Made by a program: the position numbers and the translations under genes. The notes beneath the pieces were generated by a model that saw nothing but the letters and a program-made list of their open reading frames with translations, was not told the DNA's origin and did no database searches. Shown here one piece after another: positions 56,566 to 64,000 of a stretch of 64,000 nucleotides of DNA (its first letter is position 1; each line of letters begins with the position of its first letter). This DNA is from Methylocystis hirsuta (lineage in GTDB: Bacteria; Pseudomonadota; Alphaproteobacteria; Rhizobiales; Beijerinckiaceae), in assembly GCF_003722355.1 (NCBI RefSeq), contig NZ_QWDD01000001.1, positions 806,001 through 870,000 of the forward strand, in the 5' to 3' direction.

Positions 56566-56786
56566 GCGGCCTCCTCGTCGACCTCTTAATTCAAGAAGCG
56601 CGCCCAGTTTGGCTGGCTGACGATCGCAAACAAGATCAATGACTTTCGCCGATCTGCGGAGGATCGCGCCGAGAGGGTGACCAGGACGTGTCGCACAAGA
56701 CCGCCACTGTGGAGACGCAACCCTGGGCTTTTGGCCGATAGGTGACATTGTCTGTTCGCTGCGGCTCAGGTCTGCGGCGACCCCAA

Positions 56787-56802
56787 GGGTATGCTTCTTG
56801 CT
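56787..56802 (+). promoter_or_regulatory. possible sigma54 promoter of reductase gene
   Basis: GGGTATG-CTTC-TTGCT, perfect -12 and fair -24, 41 bases before the ATG at 56843. No NifA site was found in the 277-base gap. Confidence 0.45.
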
Positions 56803-56842
56803 ACTTTCTGCGCTCTGTTCCGCATCTTGATCGGACGACGCG

Positions 56843-57805
56843 ATGGACGAAACTCTGCGTGAAGTGATTGTGGCCAAGAAGACGGACGAAGCCCACAATA
56901 TGGCCTCGTTCGAATTGGTCGATCCCGCCGGCGCCGAACTGCCTACCTTCTCGCCTGGCGCGCATGTCGACGTCACGCTTCCCGGCGGTTTAGTGCGGCA
57001 ATATTCCTTGTGCAATAGCGCCACGGAACGCCATCGCTACGTCATTGGCGTGTGGAACGACGCCAACAGTCGCGGCGGCTCCAAGGCGCTTCATACGCAA
57101 GTGAATGTCGGCGACAAATTGCAGGTGGGCTTACCGAGAAACCGGTTTCGCGTGCCACGGCAAACGAAGCGCGCGATCTTGATGGCGCGAGGCATCGGCG
57201 TGACGCCCATCTTGAGCATCGCCGACCATCTCAAGCGCCAGGACATCCCCTTCGACTTGCACTACGTCTACGCAATGATGTCGCCGGGCTCCTTCGGCGA
57301 GATGATCGCGACATCGAATTTCGCGGAGAATACGAAATATTATTATGAGGCGAGCGAACTCAATCAGCTGCTCAATCCGGTGACCCTTCTGCAGGAGCAG
57401 CCAGAAGAGACGCAGCTCTTCATCTGTGGCGTGGATTGGTGGCAGGATCCGATCATCCACCTCGCCGAGCAGAAAGGTTGGGCGAAGGAGCGAATCCACG
57501 TCGAAAGATTCACCGCGAAAGTTCCGCCGGCCGTGCTCGATAAGGTCTTCGAAGTCAAGATCGCCAGCACGGGAGCCGTCTATAAAGTCCCCGGCGACAA
57601 GACCGTCACGGCTTTCCTCGAGGAGCAGGGCGTGAAGATTCCCACGTCCTGCGAACAAGGAATGTGCGGAACCTGCAAGATTAAAGTCATCGAAGGCGAG
57701 GCGGATCATCGCGACAAGCGTCTCTCGGATCAGGAAAAGGCCGAAGGCTTTTTCCTGGCCTGTGTATCGCGCGCCAAGAGCGACCTGCTGGTGCTAAATC
57801 TTTAA
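56843..57805 (+). CDS. phthalate dioxygenase reductase-like flavoprotein
   Basis: 320 residues in three parts: flavin domain with RQYSLCN (R-x-Y-S motif), NAD domain with LMARGIGVTPILSIADHL and FICGVDWWQDPII, and C-terminal [2Fe-2S] domain with CEQGMCGTCKI and the last Cys in FLACVSRAK. Matches the VanB/PDR reductase layout. It can pass NADH electrons to ferredoxin-like or Rieske partners; the Rieske proteins in this window are candidates (inference). Confidence 0.93.
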   Translation: MDETLREVIVAKKTDEAHNMASFELVDPAGAELPTFSPGAHVDVTLPGGLVRQYSLCNSATERHRYVIGVWNDANSRGGSKALHTQVNVGDKLQVGLPRNRFRVPRQTKRAILMARGIGVTPILSIADHLKRQDIPFDLHYVYAMMSPGSFGEMIATSNFAENTKYYYEASELNQLLNPVTLLQEQPEETQLFICGVDWWQDPIIHLAEQKGWAKERIHVERFTAKVPPAVLDKVFEVKIASTGAVYKVPGDKTVTAFLEEQGVKIPTSCEQGMCGTCKIKVIEGEADHRDKRLSDQEKAEGFFLACVSRAKSDLLVLNL

Positions 57806-57908
57806 ACGCTGCGCCCGGCCGTCGTCGCAGCGCGGACGCAGACAGTCGCGCACTGTTGATCGTTCCGCTTGGCCGGCACGCCCCGGGGCCGGACTGCCGG
57901 GCGTCGCT

Positions 57909-58193
57909 ATCGCGGTCAATTGCACCTTCTGTCACAATAATCGAACATTCTTGGATTGGTCTCAGAGTGCGTCGCAGCACGCGACCGCCTTGAATGGTTT
58001 GCAGATGATGCGCGAGGTGAACGCCGTCTATCTCGAAGCGCTGAAATTGCTCTATCCCGCCAATCGTTTAGGGCCGCTCAGAGACAGCCCGAAGGCGAAT
58101 TGAGGGACTTGTCATCAGGGCGTGAGCAAACCGCTTTACGGTCAGAGTAAGTTGAAGGACTTCCCCGAACTCGGCGGCAAGGCCGCGTCCTGA
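57909..58193 (+). pseudogene. pufC: pufC remnant (photosynthetic reaction-centre cytochrome c)
   Basis: One open frame from about 57909 to the TGA at 58193, broken by a single in-frame TGA at 58101-58103, can be read as VNCTFCHNNRTF, then ATALNGLQMMREVNAVYLEA, YPANRLGPLRDSPKAN, stop, GTCHQGVSKPLYGQ and LKDFPELGG. This matches the C-terminal part of PufC, the tetraheme subunit bound to purple-bacterial reaction centres: heme-3 motif CTFCH and heme-4 motif CATCH, plus PANRLGP. The first Cys of heme 4 has become the stop codon. The N-terminal two thirds is missing. Non-functional. Confidence 0.85.
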
Positions 58194-58205
58194 CCGTCGG
58201 ATTTC

Positions 58206-58233
58206 GCCCGGCCGACGGCCACGTCGGCCGGGC
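58206..58233 (+). terminator. intrinsic terminator after pufC relic
   Basis: Perfect 11-bp GC stem (58206-58216 and 58223-58233) with a 6-base loop, followed by GCTTATTAGCCATTTTT. It starts 13 bases after the relic's stop and is probably the old end of the puf operon. Confidence 0.7.
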
Positions 58234-58336
58234 GCTTATTAGCCATTTTTGACAAGGATGGTCGCGCGCGTCTCAATACCGGCAGTTTGGAGCTTTGCTT
58301 TCGTTTCGCTGGGCGCAAAGCAGGGAGGATGACGCC

Positions 58337-58669
58337 GTGTGCACAGTGGAAAGCGCGCTGCAAGATGATTGCGTCAGCGTCGTTGAAAGGCAAGACGACG
58401 AAGGCGCCTATATGATCCGGATCGGGACGCTCGAGACCGTCGTCACCATTCGATTGCGCCGGACCTGGGGTTCGCGCACGGCCTATCGCCTGAGCCACGC
58501 GATCAAGACGCCGCGCCAGCCGAGCCCCTTTTGGAGCTGCGCGTCGGAGGCGGATACGCCAGGCGACGCACTGCGTAAGGCGATCAGCGGCTTCACGATG
58601 CATTATCGCAAGGCGGTGGGCGAAGGGTATGCGCCAGCCGAAGACTGGCTCGTTCCGGCCGGAAGCTAG
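58337..58669 (+). CDS. unknown protein
   Basis: 110 residues from GTG at 58337, after GGAGG; the frame opens to 58295. Begins with CTVESALQDDCVSVVERQ, contains MIRIGTLETVVTIRLRRTWG and KAVGEGYAPAEDWLVP. Not recognised. It lies between the puf terminator and the cytochrome oxidase cluster. Confidence 0.55.
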   Translation: MCTVESALQDDCVSVVERQDDEGAYMIRIGTLETVVTIRLRRTWGSRTAYRLSHAIKTPRQPSPFWSCASEADTPGDALRKAISGFTMHYRKAVGEGYAPAEDWLVPAGS

Positions 58670-58818
58670 GCGCACGCCGTTGCGCAAATGGAGAAATGGC
58701 GCAAATTCATAGGAGAATTCGCCGTTTCCAGCGAATGTCCGCGCCTGGCCGCAATCGCCGCGACAAGACGCGCACTGCGCCTATCCGGAGATGAAACGCG
58801 CGGCCGAGCAACAAGGCC

Positions 58819-59112
58819 CTATGGGACGGCGATGACCGTCGGATAGAGCGTGCGCGTCATCGGATCGAGGCTGCCGAGTCCCAGAAGGATGATCAGCCAA
58901 AGCACCGCCGCGGCGGCGAACAGCCAGACGACAGCGCCTTCTTGACGCAGGTCCATGAATCCGAACGCCGCTACGCCTACCATCGCCGCCGCGATGATCG
59001 CGCCGCCGCCGCGTCCCCAACCCGGGAAGGCAAAGGTCGCTGCAAGCTCTGCGGCGAGAAGCGCAAACATCAGCGACGCGACCGAGATGAGACGAAGGAC
59101 GACCGCTGTCAT
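58819..59112 (-). CDS. cytochrome c oxidase subunit IV-like membrane protein
   Basis: 97 residues from Met at 59112. Three predicted membrane segments (VVLRLISVASLMFALLAAEL, GAIIAAAMVGVAAFGFM, VVWLFAAAAVLWLIILL), the layout of CtaF/CyoD-type small subunits. Overlaps subunit III by ATGA; last gene of the oxidase operon. Confidence 0.82.
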   Translation of the reverse strand: MTAVVLRLISVASLMFALLAAELAATFAFPGWGRGGGAIIAAAMVGVAAFGFMDLRQEGAVVWLFAAAAVLWLIILLGLGSLDPMTRTLYPTVIAVP

Positions 59113-59750
59113 GAGGCCCGTCCTATGAGATAGATGAGCGGAAACAGAATAAGCCAGATGATATCGATAAAGGTCCAATAGAGTCCGACGACGCGAACGG
59201 AATTATGGCGCTCGGCGGTGAACTGTCTTGCATAAACGATGATCCAGCCGAGAAGCCCAAGTCCGATCAGAAGATGCAGGCCGTGAAGGGCGGTGCTGAA
59301 AAAGTAAAAGGCGAAGAAGAGCTGGGCGCCGCTTCGCGACGGTCCGTGGACTGAGAAATTCGCGCCTGGGAACAGACCTTTCTCGAAATCCATTCGCCAT
59401 TCCACCCCGAATTTGAGGCCGAGGAAAGCGGCGCCGAGCGCCCAAGCGATCAACAGCCAGAGAACCATTCCGCGACGGCTTCCGAATTCGATACAGGCGA
59501 GGCCGATGCCGTAGGCGAAACTGCTCGCGATCAGCAGCGCCGTGTTCGTCACGCCGATCATCAGCTCGGTCTGTCGACTACCGGCGTCGAAGGCGCTTGG
59601 ATCCGCAAGACGGGCATAGATCCACGCAAGGAAGATAGGACCGAAGAACAGCGCCTCGGTCGCCAGAAAGAGCCAAATCCCCGAGATCGCCGTTTCGCGC
59701 TGATGCTCGGCGCTCGAGAACTGAAACTCGTGAGCGGCGGCTTCACTCAT
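59109..59750 (-). CDS. ctaE: cytochrome c oxidase subunit III
   Basis: 213 residues with five or so membrane segments. [20 protein letters not shown] and [20 protein letters not shown] are subunit III landmarks. Part of the caa3-type oxidase; overlaps subunit I by 8 bases. Confidence 0.93.
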   Translation of the reverse strand: MSEAAAHEFQFSSAEHQRETAISGIWLFLATEALFFGPIFLAWIYARLADPSAFDAGSRQTELMIGVTNTALLIASSFAYGIGLACIEFGSRRGMVLWLLIAWALGAAFLGLKFGVEWRMDFEKGLFPGANFSVHGPSRSGAQLFFAFYFFSTALHGLHLLIGLGLLGWIIVYARQFTAERHNSVRVVGLYWTFIDIIWLILFPLIYLIGRAS

Positions 59751-61356
59751 GGATCACCGCCTCTGGTTGCTCATATTGATAGGGGGCTTGCGTTACGATC
59801 GGCGTCACGGCGAAATTTTCCGTTGGGGGAGGAGATGGCGTCGTCCATTCGAGCCCCGTCGCGCCCCACGGATTCGCCGACGCGCGTTCGCCATAAAGCA
59901 GCGACCAGGTGAGATAGCCCAGCGGCAGAAGATAGCCTATCGCGAGCACCACTGCGCCGGCGGACGACAGTAGATTTAGCGCTTCGAACTGTTGCGGGTA
60001 GGCGAAATAGCGCTTCGGCATGCCGAGATAGCCCAGTACGAACTGGGGAAAGAAAGTCAGGTTAAAACCCACGAATATGGTGATCGCGGCTGCGCGGCCC
60101 CACATCTCCGGATAGAGACGCCCCGTGATTTTCGGCCACCAGAAATGAAGACCGGCGAAATAGGCCGAAACCATGCCGCCGACCATCACATAGTGGAAAT
60201 GCGCGACGACAAAATAGGTCTGCGTGAGATGCACGTCGGCGGCGAGCGCCGCGACGAAGAGTCCGGTCAGTCCGCCAGTCGTGAACAGGCCAATGAAACC
60301 GATTGCGTAAAGCATCGGCGAGTCGAAATGGATATAGCCTTTGTGCATCGTGCCGATCCAGTTGAAGACTTTAATGGCTGACGGCGCTGCAACCATATAG
60401 CTGAGCAGCGAAAAGACGATCGCCGAAAAGAGCGAGGTTCCGGCGACGAACATGTGATGACCCCAAACGAGAAAGCCGATAACGGCAATCGCGATGCTCG
60501 CCCAGACGATGAATTTATAGCCGAACAGTTCCTTGCGGGAGAACGCCGGCACGATCTCGCTGATGACGCCGAAGCCGGGCAGGATCATCACGTAAACGGC
60601 GGGATGCGAATAGAACCAGAAGAGATGCTGAAAGAGCAGCGGATCGCCGCCGATCGCCGGATCGAAGACGCCGATCCCAAAAATACGTTCAAACGCCAAC
60701 AACAGCAGAGTCATCGCGAGCACTGGGGTCGCGAGGACGAGGATGACGCTGGTCGCGTAGAGCGACCACAAGAAGACCGGCATTCTATACCAGCCCATGC
60801 CGGGAGCGCGGAGCTTGTGTATCGTAACGATGAAATTGAGCCCCGTCGCGATCGACGAAAACCCGGCGATAAAGATGGCGACGATCGCGGCGACGACGTG
60901 TCCCTTCGAGTAGAGAGACGTCAAGGGCGTATAAAACGTCCAGCCGGTGTCGACGCCGCCAGCCACGACCGCATAGAGCGCGACGAAGCCAGCGGCCATG
61001 AAAAGATACCAGCTCAGCAGATTGAGCCGTGGAAAGGCGAGGTCCCGGGCGCCCAGCATCAGCGGCGTCAGAAAATTGCCCAGCGTCACCGGCACGGCCG
61101 GGACGAGGAAGAACCAGACCATCAATATGCCGTGCATCGAGAACAGCCGATTATAAGTCTCGGCCGACCCGAGCAGCCCATGCGAAGAAATCAAATTATA
61201 GCGCATGAGAAAGGCGGCGAAGCCGCCGGCGAAGAAGAAGAAGGTGATGGCGACGACATACAAAATCGCGATGCGCTTATGATCGGTCGTGAGCAGCCAG
61301 TTGCGCAGCGTATGGCCATCTTCAAGATAGGAAATTTGCGCCGCCGAATGCGTCAT
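59743..61356 (-). CDS. ctaD: cytochrome c oxidase subunit I
   Basis: 537 residues, twelve predicted membrane helices. Heme and CuB region: [15 protein letters not shown] with heme-a His, [18 protein letters not shown] with the CuB His and cross-linked Tyr, and [13 protein letters not shown] with paired His. Catalyses O2 reduction. Overlaps subunit II by 4 bases. Confidence 0.96.
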   Translation of the reverse strand: MTHSAAQISYLEDGHTLRNWLLTTDHKRIAILYVVAITFFFFAGGFAAFLMRYNLISSHGLLGSAETYNRLFSMHGILMVWFFLVPAVPVTLGNFLTPLMLGARDLAFPRLNLLSWYLFMAAGFVALYAVVAGGVDTGWTFYTPLTSLYSKGHVVAAIVAIFIAGFSSIATGLNFIVTIHKLRAPGMGWYRMPVFLWSLYATSVILVLATPVLAMTLLLLAFERIFGIGVFDPAIGGDPLLFQHLFWFYSHPAVYVMILPGFGVISEIVPAFSRKELFGYKFIVWASIAIAVIGFLVWGHHMFVAGTSLFSAIVFSLLSYMVAAPSAIKVFNWIGTMHKGYIHFDSPMLYAIGFIGLFTTGGLTGLFVAALAADVHLTQTYFVVAHFHYVMVGGMVSAYFAGLHFWWPKITGRLYPEMWGRAAAITIFVGFNLTFFPQFVLGYLGMPKRYFAYPQQFEALNLLSSAGAVVLAIGYLLPLGYLTWSLLYGERASANPWGATGLEWTTPSPPPTENFAVTPIVTQAPYQYEQPEAVIHE

Positions 61357-62315
61357 GTCCGGCTCCCCGATTTGAGCGATTTGATATAAGCGATGAGTCG
61401 CAGCACTTTTTCTTCGCTGATCTGTCCTGAGAAGGACGGCATGATCTGCGGATAGCCGGCGACCGGCGTCTTGTCGGGCGTGAGGATGCAGTCGCGGATG
61501 AATTTATCGTCCGCCGTTACAGTCGCGCCGGTTTGCAATTTGACGGAGCGGCCATACAGTCCGCTCAACGCCGGCGCTTGTACGCCGGTCGTCTCCGGCG
61601 ATCCGCCCACCCCGCCTTCGCCGTGACAGCCGCTGCATCCATGCGCCGTGAAGAGTTCTTTGCCAGCGGCCGCCATGTCTTCGTGGCCTTCAGGCCCCGC
61701 GCCGTTCGCCAGCCATTTTTCAAAATCCGGCTGCGACATGGCGACGATTTCGCCGGTCATCGAGTAATGGCCGACGCCGCAAAGCTGAGTGCAGAAGAGT
61801 TGGAAGACGCCCGTCGTGTCGACTTGAAACCAGAGGGTTTCGTAGCGGCCTGGCAGAACGTCGTGCTTGATGCGAAACGCCGGCACGGCAAAATCGTGAA
61901 TGACGTCTTCCGAAGTCATTACGAGCTGGATCGGCCGGTTGATGGGTATGTGTAGTGCGTTGATCTCGCGCTGGCCGCCCTGATGCTCGACCTTCCACAT
62001 CCATTGCTTGCCGACGACGTAGATCTGCAAGGCGTCGGCGGGCGGCTGGAAAAGGCGCACGTAAAGATCGCCGCCCCAGATAAACAAGCCAAAAAAGATC
62101 GCCAGCGTCGCCGCTGTCCAGCTGATCTCGAAACGCCATGTCTTGCGCGATCGCGCGCCGCGAGAGACGCCGCTGCCGGCGCGATATCGAACCATGTAGA
62201 GAAGGATCAGCCCGAAGACGAGGGCGAGAACCGCGTATGACACGAGCAAAAGCGCGAGGAGCAGAAAGTCGACTTCACGTCCCTCGACCGTGGCGCTTGG
62301 CCAGTAGCCATTCAT
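61353..62315 (-). CDS. ctaC: cytochrome c oxidase subunit II with cytochrome c domain
   Basis: 320 residues. Two N-terminal membrane helices, CuA site ([14 protein letters not shown]) and a C-terminal cytochrome c domain with [10 protein letters not shown] (CxxCH), which defines caa3-type oxidases. The last residues before the stop include [11 protein letters not shown] of the cytochrome domain. It overlaps the SCO gene by 4 bases. Confidence 0.95.
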   Translation of the reverse strand: MNGYWPSATVEGREVDFLLLALLLVSYAVLALVFGLILLYMVRYRAGSGVSRGARSRKTWRFEISWTAATLAIFFGLFIWGGDLYVRLFQPPADALQIYVVGKQWMWKVEHQGGQREINALHIPINRPIQLVMTSEDVIHDFAVPAFRIKHDVLPGRYETLWFQVDTTGVFQLFCTQLCGVGHYSMTGEIVAMSQPDFEKWLANGAGPEGHEDMAAAGKELFTAHGCSGCHGEGGVGGSPETTGVQAPALSGLYGRSVKLQTGATVTADDKFIRDCILTPDKTPVAGYPQIMPSFSGQISEEKVLRLIAYIKSLKSGSRT

Positions 62316-63100
62316 ACGCGCGCTCCTTTGCGGAACTCGCGATAGATCATCGCCGCAAGCGCTAGGATCATCCCCGCCGCGCCGATCCGCAGGAATTTCA
62401 TGATGGCGAATGTGTATCGGCCGGTGGTCGAATCGAAATCGAAGCAGAGCAAGAGCGCCGGGGATGCGCGCGGCGCAATATTCTGCGTCGCGGCGGCTTC
62501 GACCGCGCCGCGTATTGCTTCGTGAGAGGAGCCAATGCCGGAGAGATAAGCTGAGACGACGCCGGGCGCCGTAAGGACAACGGCGCCGATCGGATGAATG
62601 AAGGTCTGCGGACGCGCGCCGTTACGATAAATATATCCGACAGCCTCGGCTACGGCGCGAATGTTCTCCGGCGTTCCGGTAAGATAGCGGAATCCCTCGG
62701 CCGCCCCGATTGGCGACGCCGCGGCGAAATCGATCTCGCGCGCCTCTCGTGCGGCGTCGGTCTTTTCGGTCGGATCGATGCTGATCGCGACGAAGACATA
62801 ATCAGAGCCCGCCGACAATCCCGCCTTCTGCGCCGCGCGCAACAGTGCAAGGCGCGTCACGCCGCAGAGCCTATCGCAATGGAAGTAGCCGAGCACGAGA
62901 ATGACCGGCGCGCGATTGAATACATCACCAATACGAACGTCTTGTCCGTCCGCGTCGGTGAACGCGCTTTCTAACGGCAGGAGGGCGCCGAGTTTCTGCT
63001 TGTATGCAACGCCCGTTATGTTGGGCGTCCGTTGCGCATAGGCCGGGAGGTTGTTGAGAAGCAGCAACGCCAGTAGCGTAAGAAGCGGCTTCATTCGCAT
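62312..63100 (-). CDS. SCO/SenC-family CuA assembly protein with C-terminal anchor
   Basis: 262 residues from Met at 63100 (or 63094). N-terminal signal-like segment LLTLLALLLLNNLPAYA, thioredoxin-type domain with the copper motif CDRLC (C-x3-C) and a distal His in FIHPIG, then a C-terminal membrane helix. It helps insert copper into CuA of subunit II. It overlaps the preceding small membrane gene by a long, unusual 176 bases. Confidence 0.9.
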   Translation of the reverse strand: MRMKPLLTLLALLLLNNLPAYAQRTPNITGVAYKQKLGALLPLESAFTDADGQDVRIGDVFNRAPVILVLGYFHCDRLCGVTRLALLRAAQKAGLSAGSDYVFVAISIDPTEKTDAAREAREIDFAAASPIGAAEGFRYLTGTPENIRAVAEAVGYIYRNGARPQTFIHPIGAVVLTAPGVVSAYLSGIGSSHEAIRGAVEAAATQNIAPRASPALLLCFDFDSTTGRYTFAIMKFLRIGAAGMILALAAMIYREFRKGARV

Positions 63101-63491
63101 TCTCCTTTGGTGGCGGAGAAGTGAGGGGCGCGGGAGCGGTGGCCGGCCAATCTGCGATGCCTTCTTGTGCGATCTTTCGCATCGCGGCAGCGATTGGAAT
63201 ATGCGCTGCGCCTTTGGCCTGATCGATCCAGCCCGCGCTGTTCAAGCGGGTCAATTCGCGCCGGTGAAAGTCCGTCCAGTCCTCCGCCGGATCGATCTGC
63301 AGTCGCGGCTCGGGGAACGACGGCAGTGGCAAATTCATTGTCCTGTCAGTCATGGCGTCGGGATAGAGCGCCCATGCGAGAAGGGCCAAAAAGATGATGC
63401 CCAGGACCGTCGAAGCGAAGCCGATGGCGATAAAGCCGCCGCTGACATCGCTTCCTTCGTGCGAAGCTGGCGCAAGGTCTTTTTCGTCCAT
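62925..63491 (-). CDS. small membrane protein of oxidase/ACIII cluster (3' end uncertain)
   Basis: 188 residues from Met at 63491 in the open frame. One membrane helix (FIAIGFASTVLGIIFLALLAW) then PEPRLQIDPAEDWTDFHRRE and LNSAGWIDQAKGAAHIPIAA, a domain common in proteins encoded with alternative complex III or oxidase genes. The last about 58 codons overlap the SCO gene out of frame and look like shadow; the real end may be near 63100, with a lost stop or a sequencing frameshift. Confidence 0.7.
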   Translation of the reverse strand: MDEKDLAPASHEGSDVSGGFIAIGFASTVLGIIFLALLAWALYPDAMTDRTMNLPLPSFPEPRLQIDPAEDWTDFHRRELTRLNSAGWIDQAKGAAHIPIAAAMRKIAQEGIADWPATAPAPLTSPPPKENANEAASYATGVAASQQPPGLCATDAQHNGRCIQAETRRPPAVRKRVHRRGRTRRSYW

Positions 63492-63496
63492 TGCGC

Positions 63497-64000
63497 TCAC
63501 GCCTCGACCCAAATCCAAATTCGCTTTGTCAGCCGAGAGGCCAGCACCGACGTGCAGACCATGGCCAGCAAGGCTGAAAGCGTAAGCAATGCGATCACCC
63601 CTGAACGAGCGCCGGCCGCCGGAGCGACCAGCCAGAACTGATGAAGAATGCCGCCGATGATGGTCGACGCCGCGGCAAATCCCACGGCCTTTGGCGAATG
63701 TTGCGCTCTGACCGAAAGCAGTGTGAAGAACGGCGCAACGAAATGCGTAAGGACGATAAGCTCGGCGATGACGCTCCAGCCCTGACGCCAGCGCGGGAGA
63801 TACCAAGCGACTTCAGGCGGCAGGTCGGACTGCCAGACGATGATGAGTTGCATGAGCGCCAGATAGCTCCACAGAATGACGAAGGCGAGAAGCAGGCGCG
63901 CAAGCTGGCGCAAGGCCTCGGGGTCTGGCGCGGACGAAAATATAATGGCGAGCGTCGCGGCGGAGAGAGCGAGCGCGCCGATCTCGCTGATGAAGCCGAG
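63497..64000 (-). CDS. ActF-like quinol:cytochrome c oxidoreductase subunit, partial
   Basis: The 5' end lies beyond the right edge; at least 167 residues are present, all open. Membrane segments include LLLAFVILWSYLALMQLIIV, and SDLPPEVAWYLPRWRQGWS is a hallmark of the ActF/ActC quinol-binding subunits of alternative complex III. GILHQFWLVAPAAG is another. It ends 5 bases before the small membrane gene, so ACIII and the caa3 oxidase are one operon. Confidence 0.85.
   Translation of the reverse strand, partial: LGFISEIGALALSAATLAIIFSSAPDPEALRQLARLLLAFVILWSYLALMQLIIVWQSDLPPEVAWYLPRWRQGWSVIAELIVLTHFVAPFFTLLSVRAQHSPKAVGFAAASTIIGGILHQFWLVAPAAGARSGVIALLTLSALLAMVCTSVLASRLTKRIWIWVEA

Larger units (their letters stand above)
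57806..58336. other. gap holding the pufC relic
   Basis: 531 bases between the reductase gene and the gene at 58337. It holds a pufC remnant (57909-58193) and its likely terminator (58206-58233). The first 100 bases show nothing else. Confidence 0.75.

Noticed and set aside
56566..57024. Long minus-strand extension of the SagB-like frame
   Set aside because: It runs over the intergenic region and the start of the opposite reductase gene and lacks nitroreductase features.
57956..58150. 64-residue plus-strand frame inside the pufC relic
   Set aside because: Wrong frame; the pufC-like reading in another frame explains the sequence.

Overview
The window is almost entirely an alphaproteobacterial molybdenum-nitrogenase (nif) gene region, with a respiratory cluster at the right edge. 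DNA is GC-rich and genes are tightly packed. NifA has the Cys-X11-Cys-X19-Cys-X4-Cys linker of oxygen-sensitive alphaproteobacterial NifA, and many operons are preceded by NifA sites (TGT-N10-ACA) and sigma54 -24/-12 promoters. Gene content and order resemble Hyphomicrobiales such as type II methanotrophs (Methylocystis/Methylosinus) and their phototrophic Beijerinckiaceae-like relatives. This is an inference: no methane monooxygenase or rRNA gene lies in the window.

Layout. 1-11.4 kb: a TPR protein, nifA, a ferredoxin, an LRV-type Fe-S repeat protein, sufBCD followed by a decayed sufS start, then nifB, fdxN, an A-type carrier, and a second TPR/LRV pair. 11.5-12.3 kb: ygfZ. 12.9-21.5 kb: nifH1-D-K-E-N-X, DUF269, DUF683 and fdxB. 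21.6-23.6 kb: a minus-strand operon of unknown genes plus a sulfurtransferase. 23.7-25.7 kb: an FAD amine-oxidase-like protein and a Rieske protein. 26-33.3 kb: an A-type carrier, Nfu-like, nifS, nifT, SIR2-like, two nifZ-type genes, two unknowns, a lysine-less DegT-like protein and a [2Fe-2S] ferredoxin. 33.3-40 kb: small poorly known genes on both strands (two Rieske proteins, a degenerate dienelactone hydrolase, SufT-like, a thioredoxin-like ferredoxin, SufE, ankyrin, pseudo-receiver). 40.4-49.3 kb: nifH2, nifQ, an A-type carrier, nifV, cysE, nifW, fixABCX and a GST. 49.4-57.8 kb: truncated hemoglobin, YqeB-like, Rieske, HicAB, methyltransferase, AAA ATPase with SagB-like oxidoreductase, and a flavodoxin-reductase-like protein. 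57.9-58.2 kb: a relic of pufC, the photosynthetic reaction-centre cytochrome. 58.8-64 kb: a caa3-type cytochrome c oxidase with SCO protein and the end of an alternative-complex-III ActF-like gene.

How it works together. NifA with sigma54 turns on the operons. NifHDK is the enzyme. NifB, E, N, X, Q, V and W build FeMo-cofactor. FixABCX and several ferredoxins supply low-potential electrons. NifS, Nfu-like, SufBCD, SufE, SufT-like and three A-type carriers form a mixed Nif/Suf Fe-S assembly system without a full-length NifU. Hemoglobin, Rieske and Shethna-like proteins may help oxygen management (inference).

Main surprises: the pufC relic at 57909-58193, the sufS relic at 7522-7653, two nearly identical nifH copies with a shared palindrome, and several enzyme-family members missing key catalytic residues.
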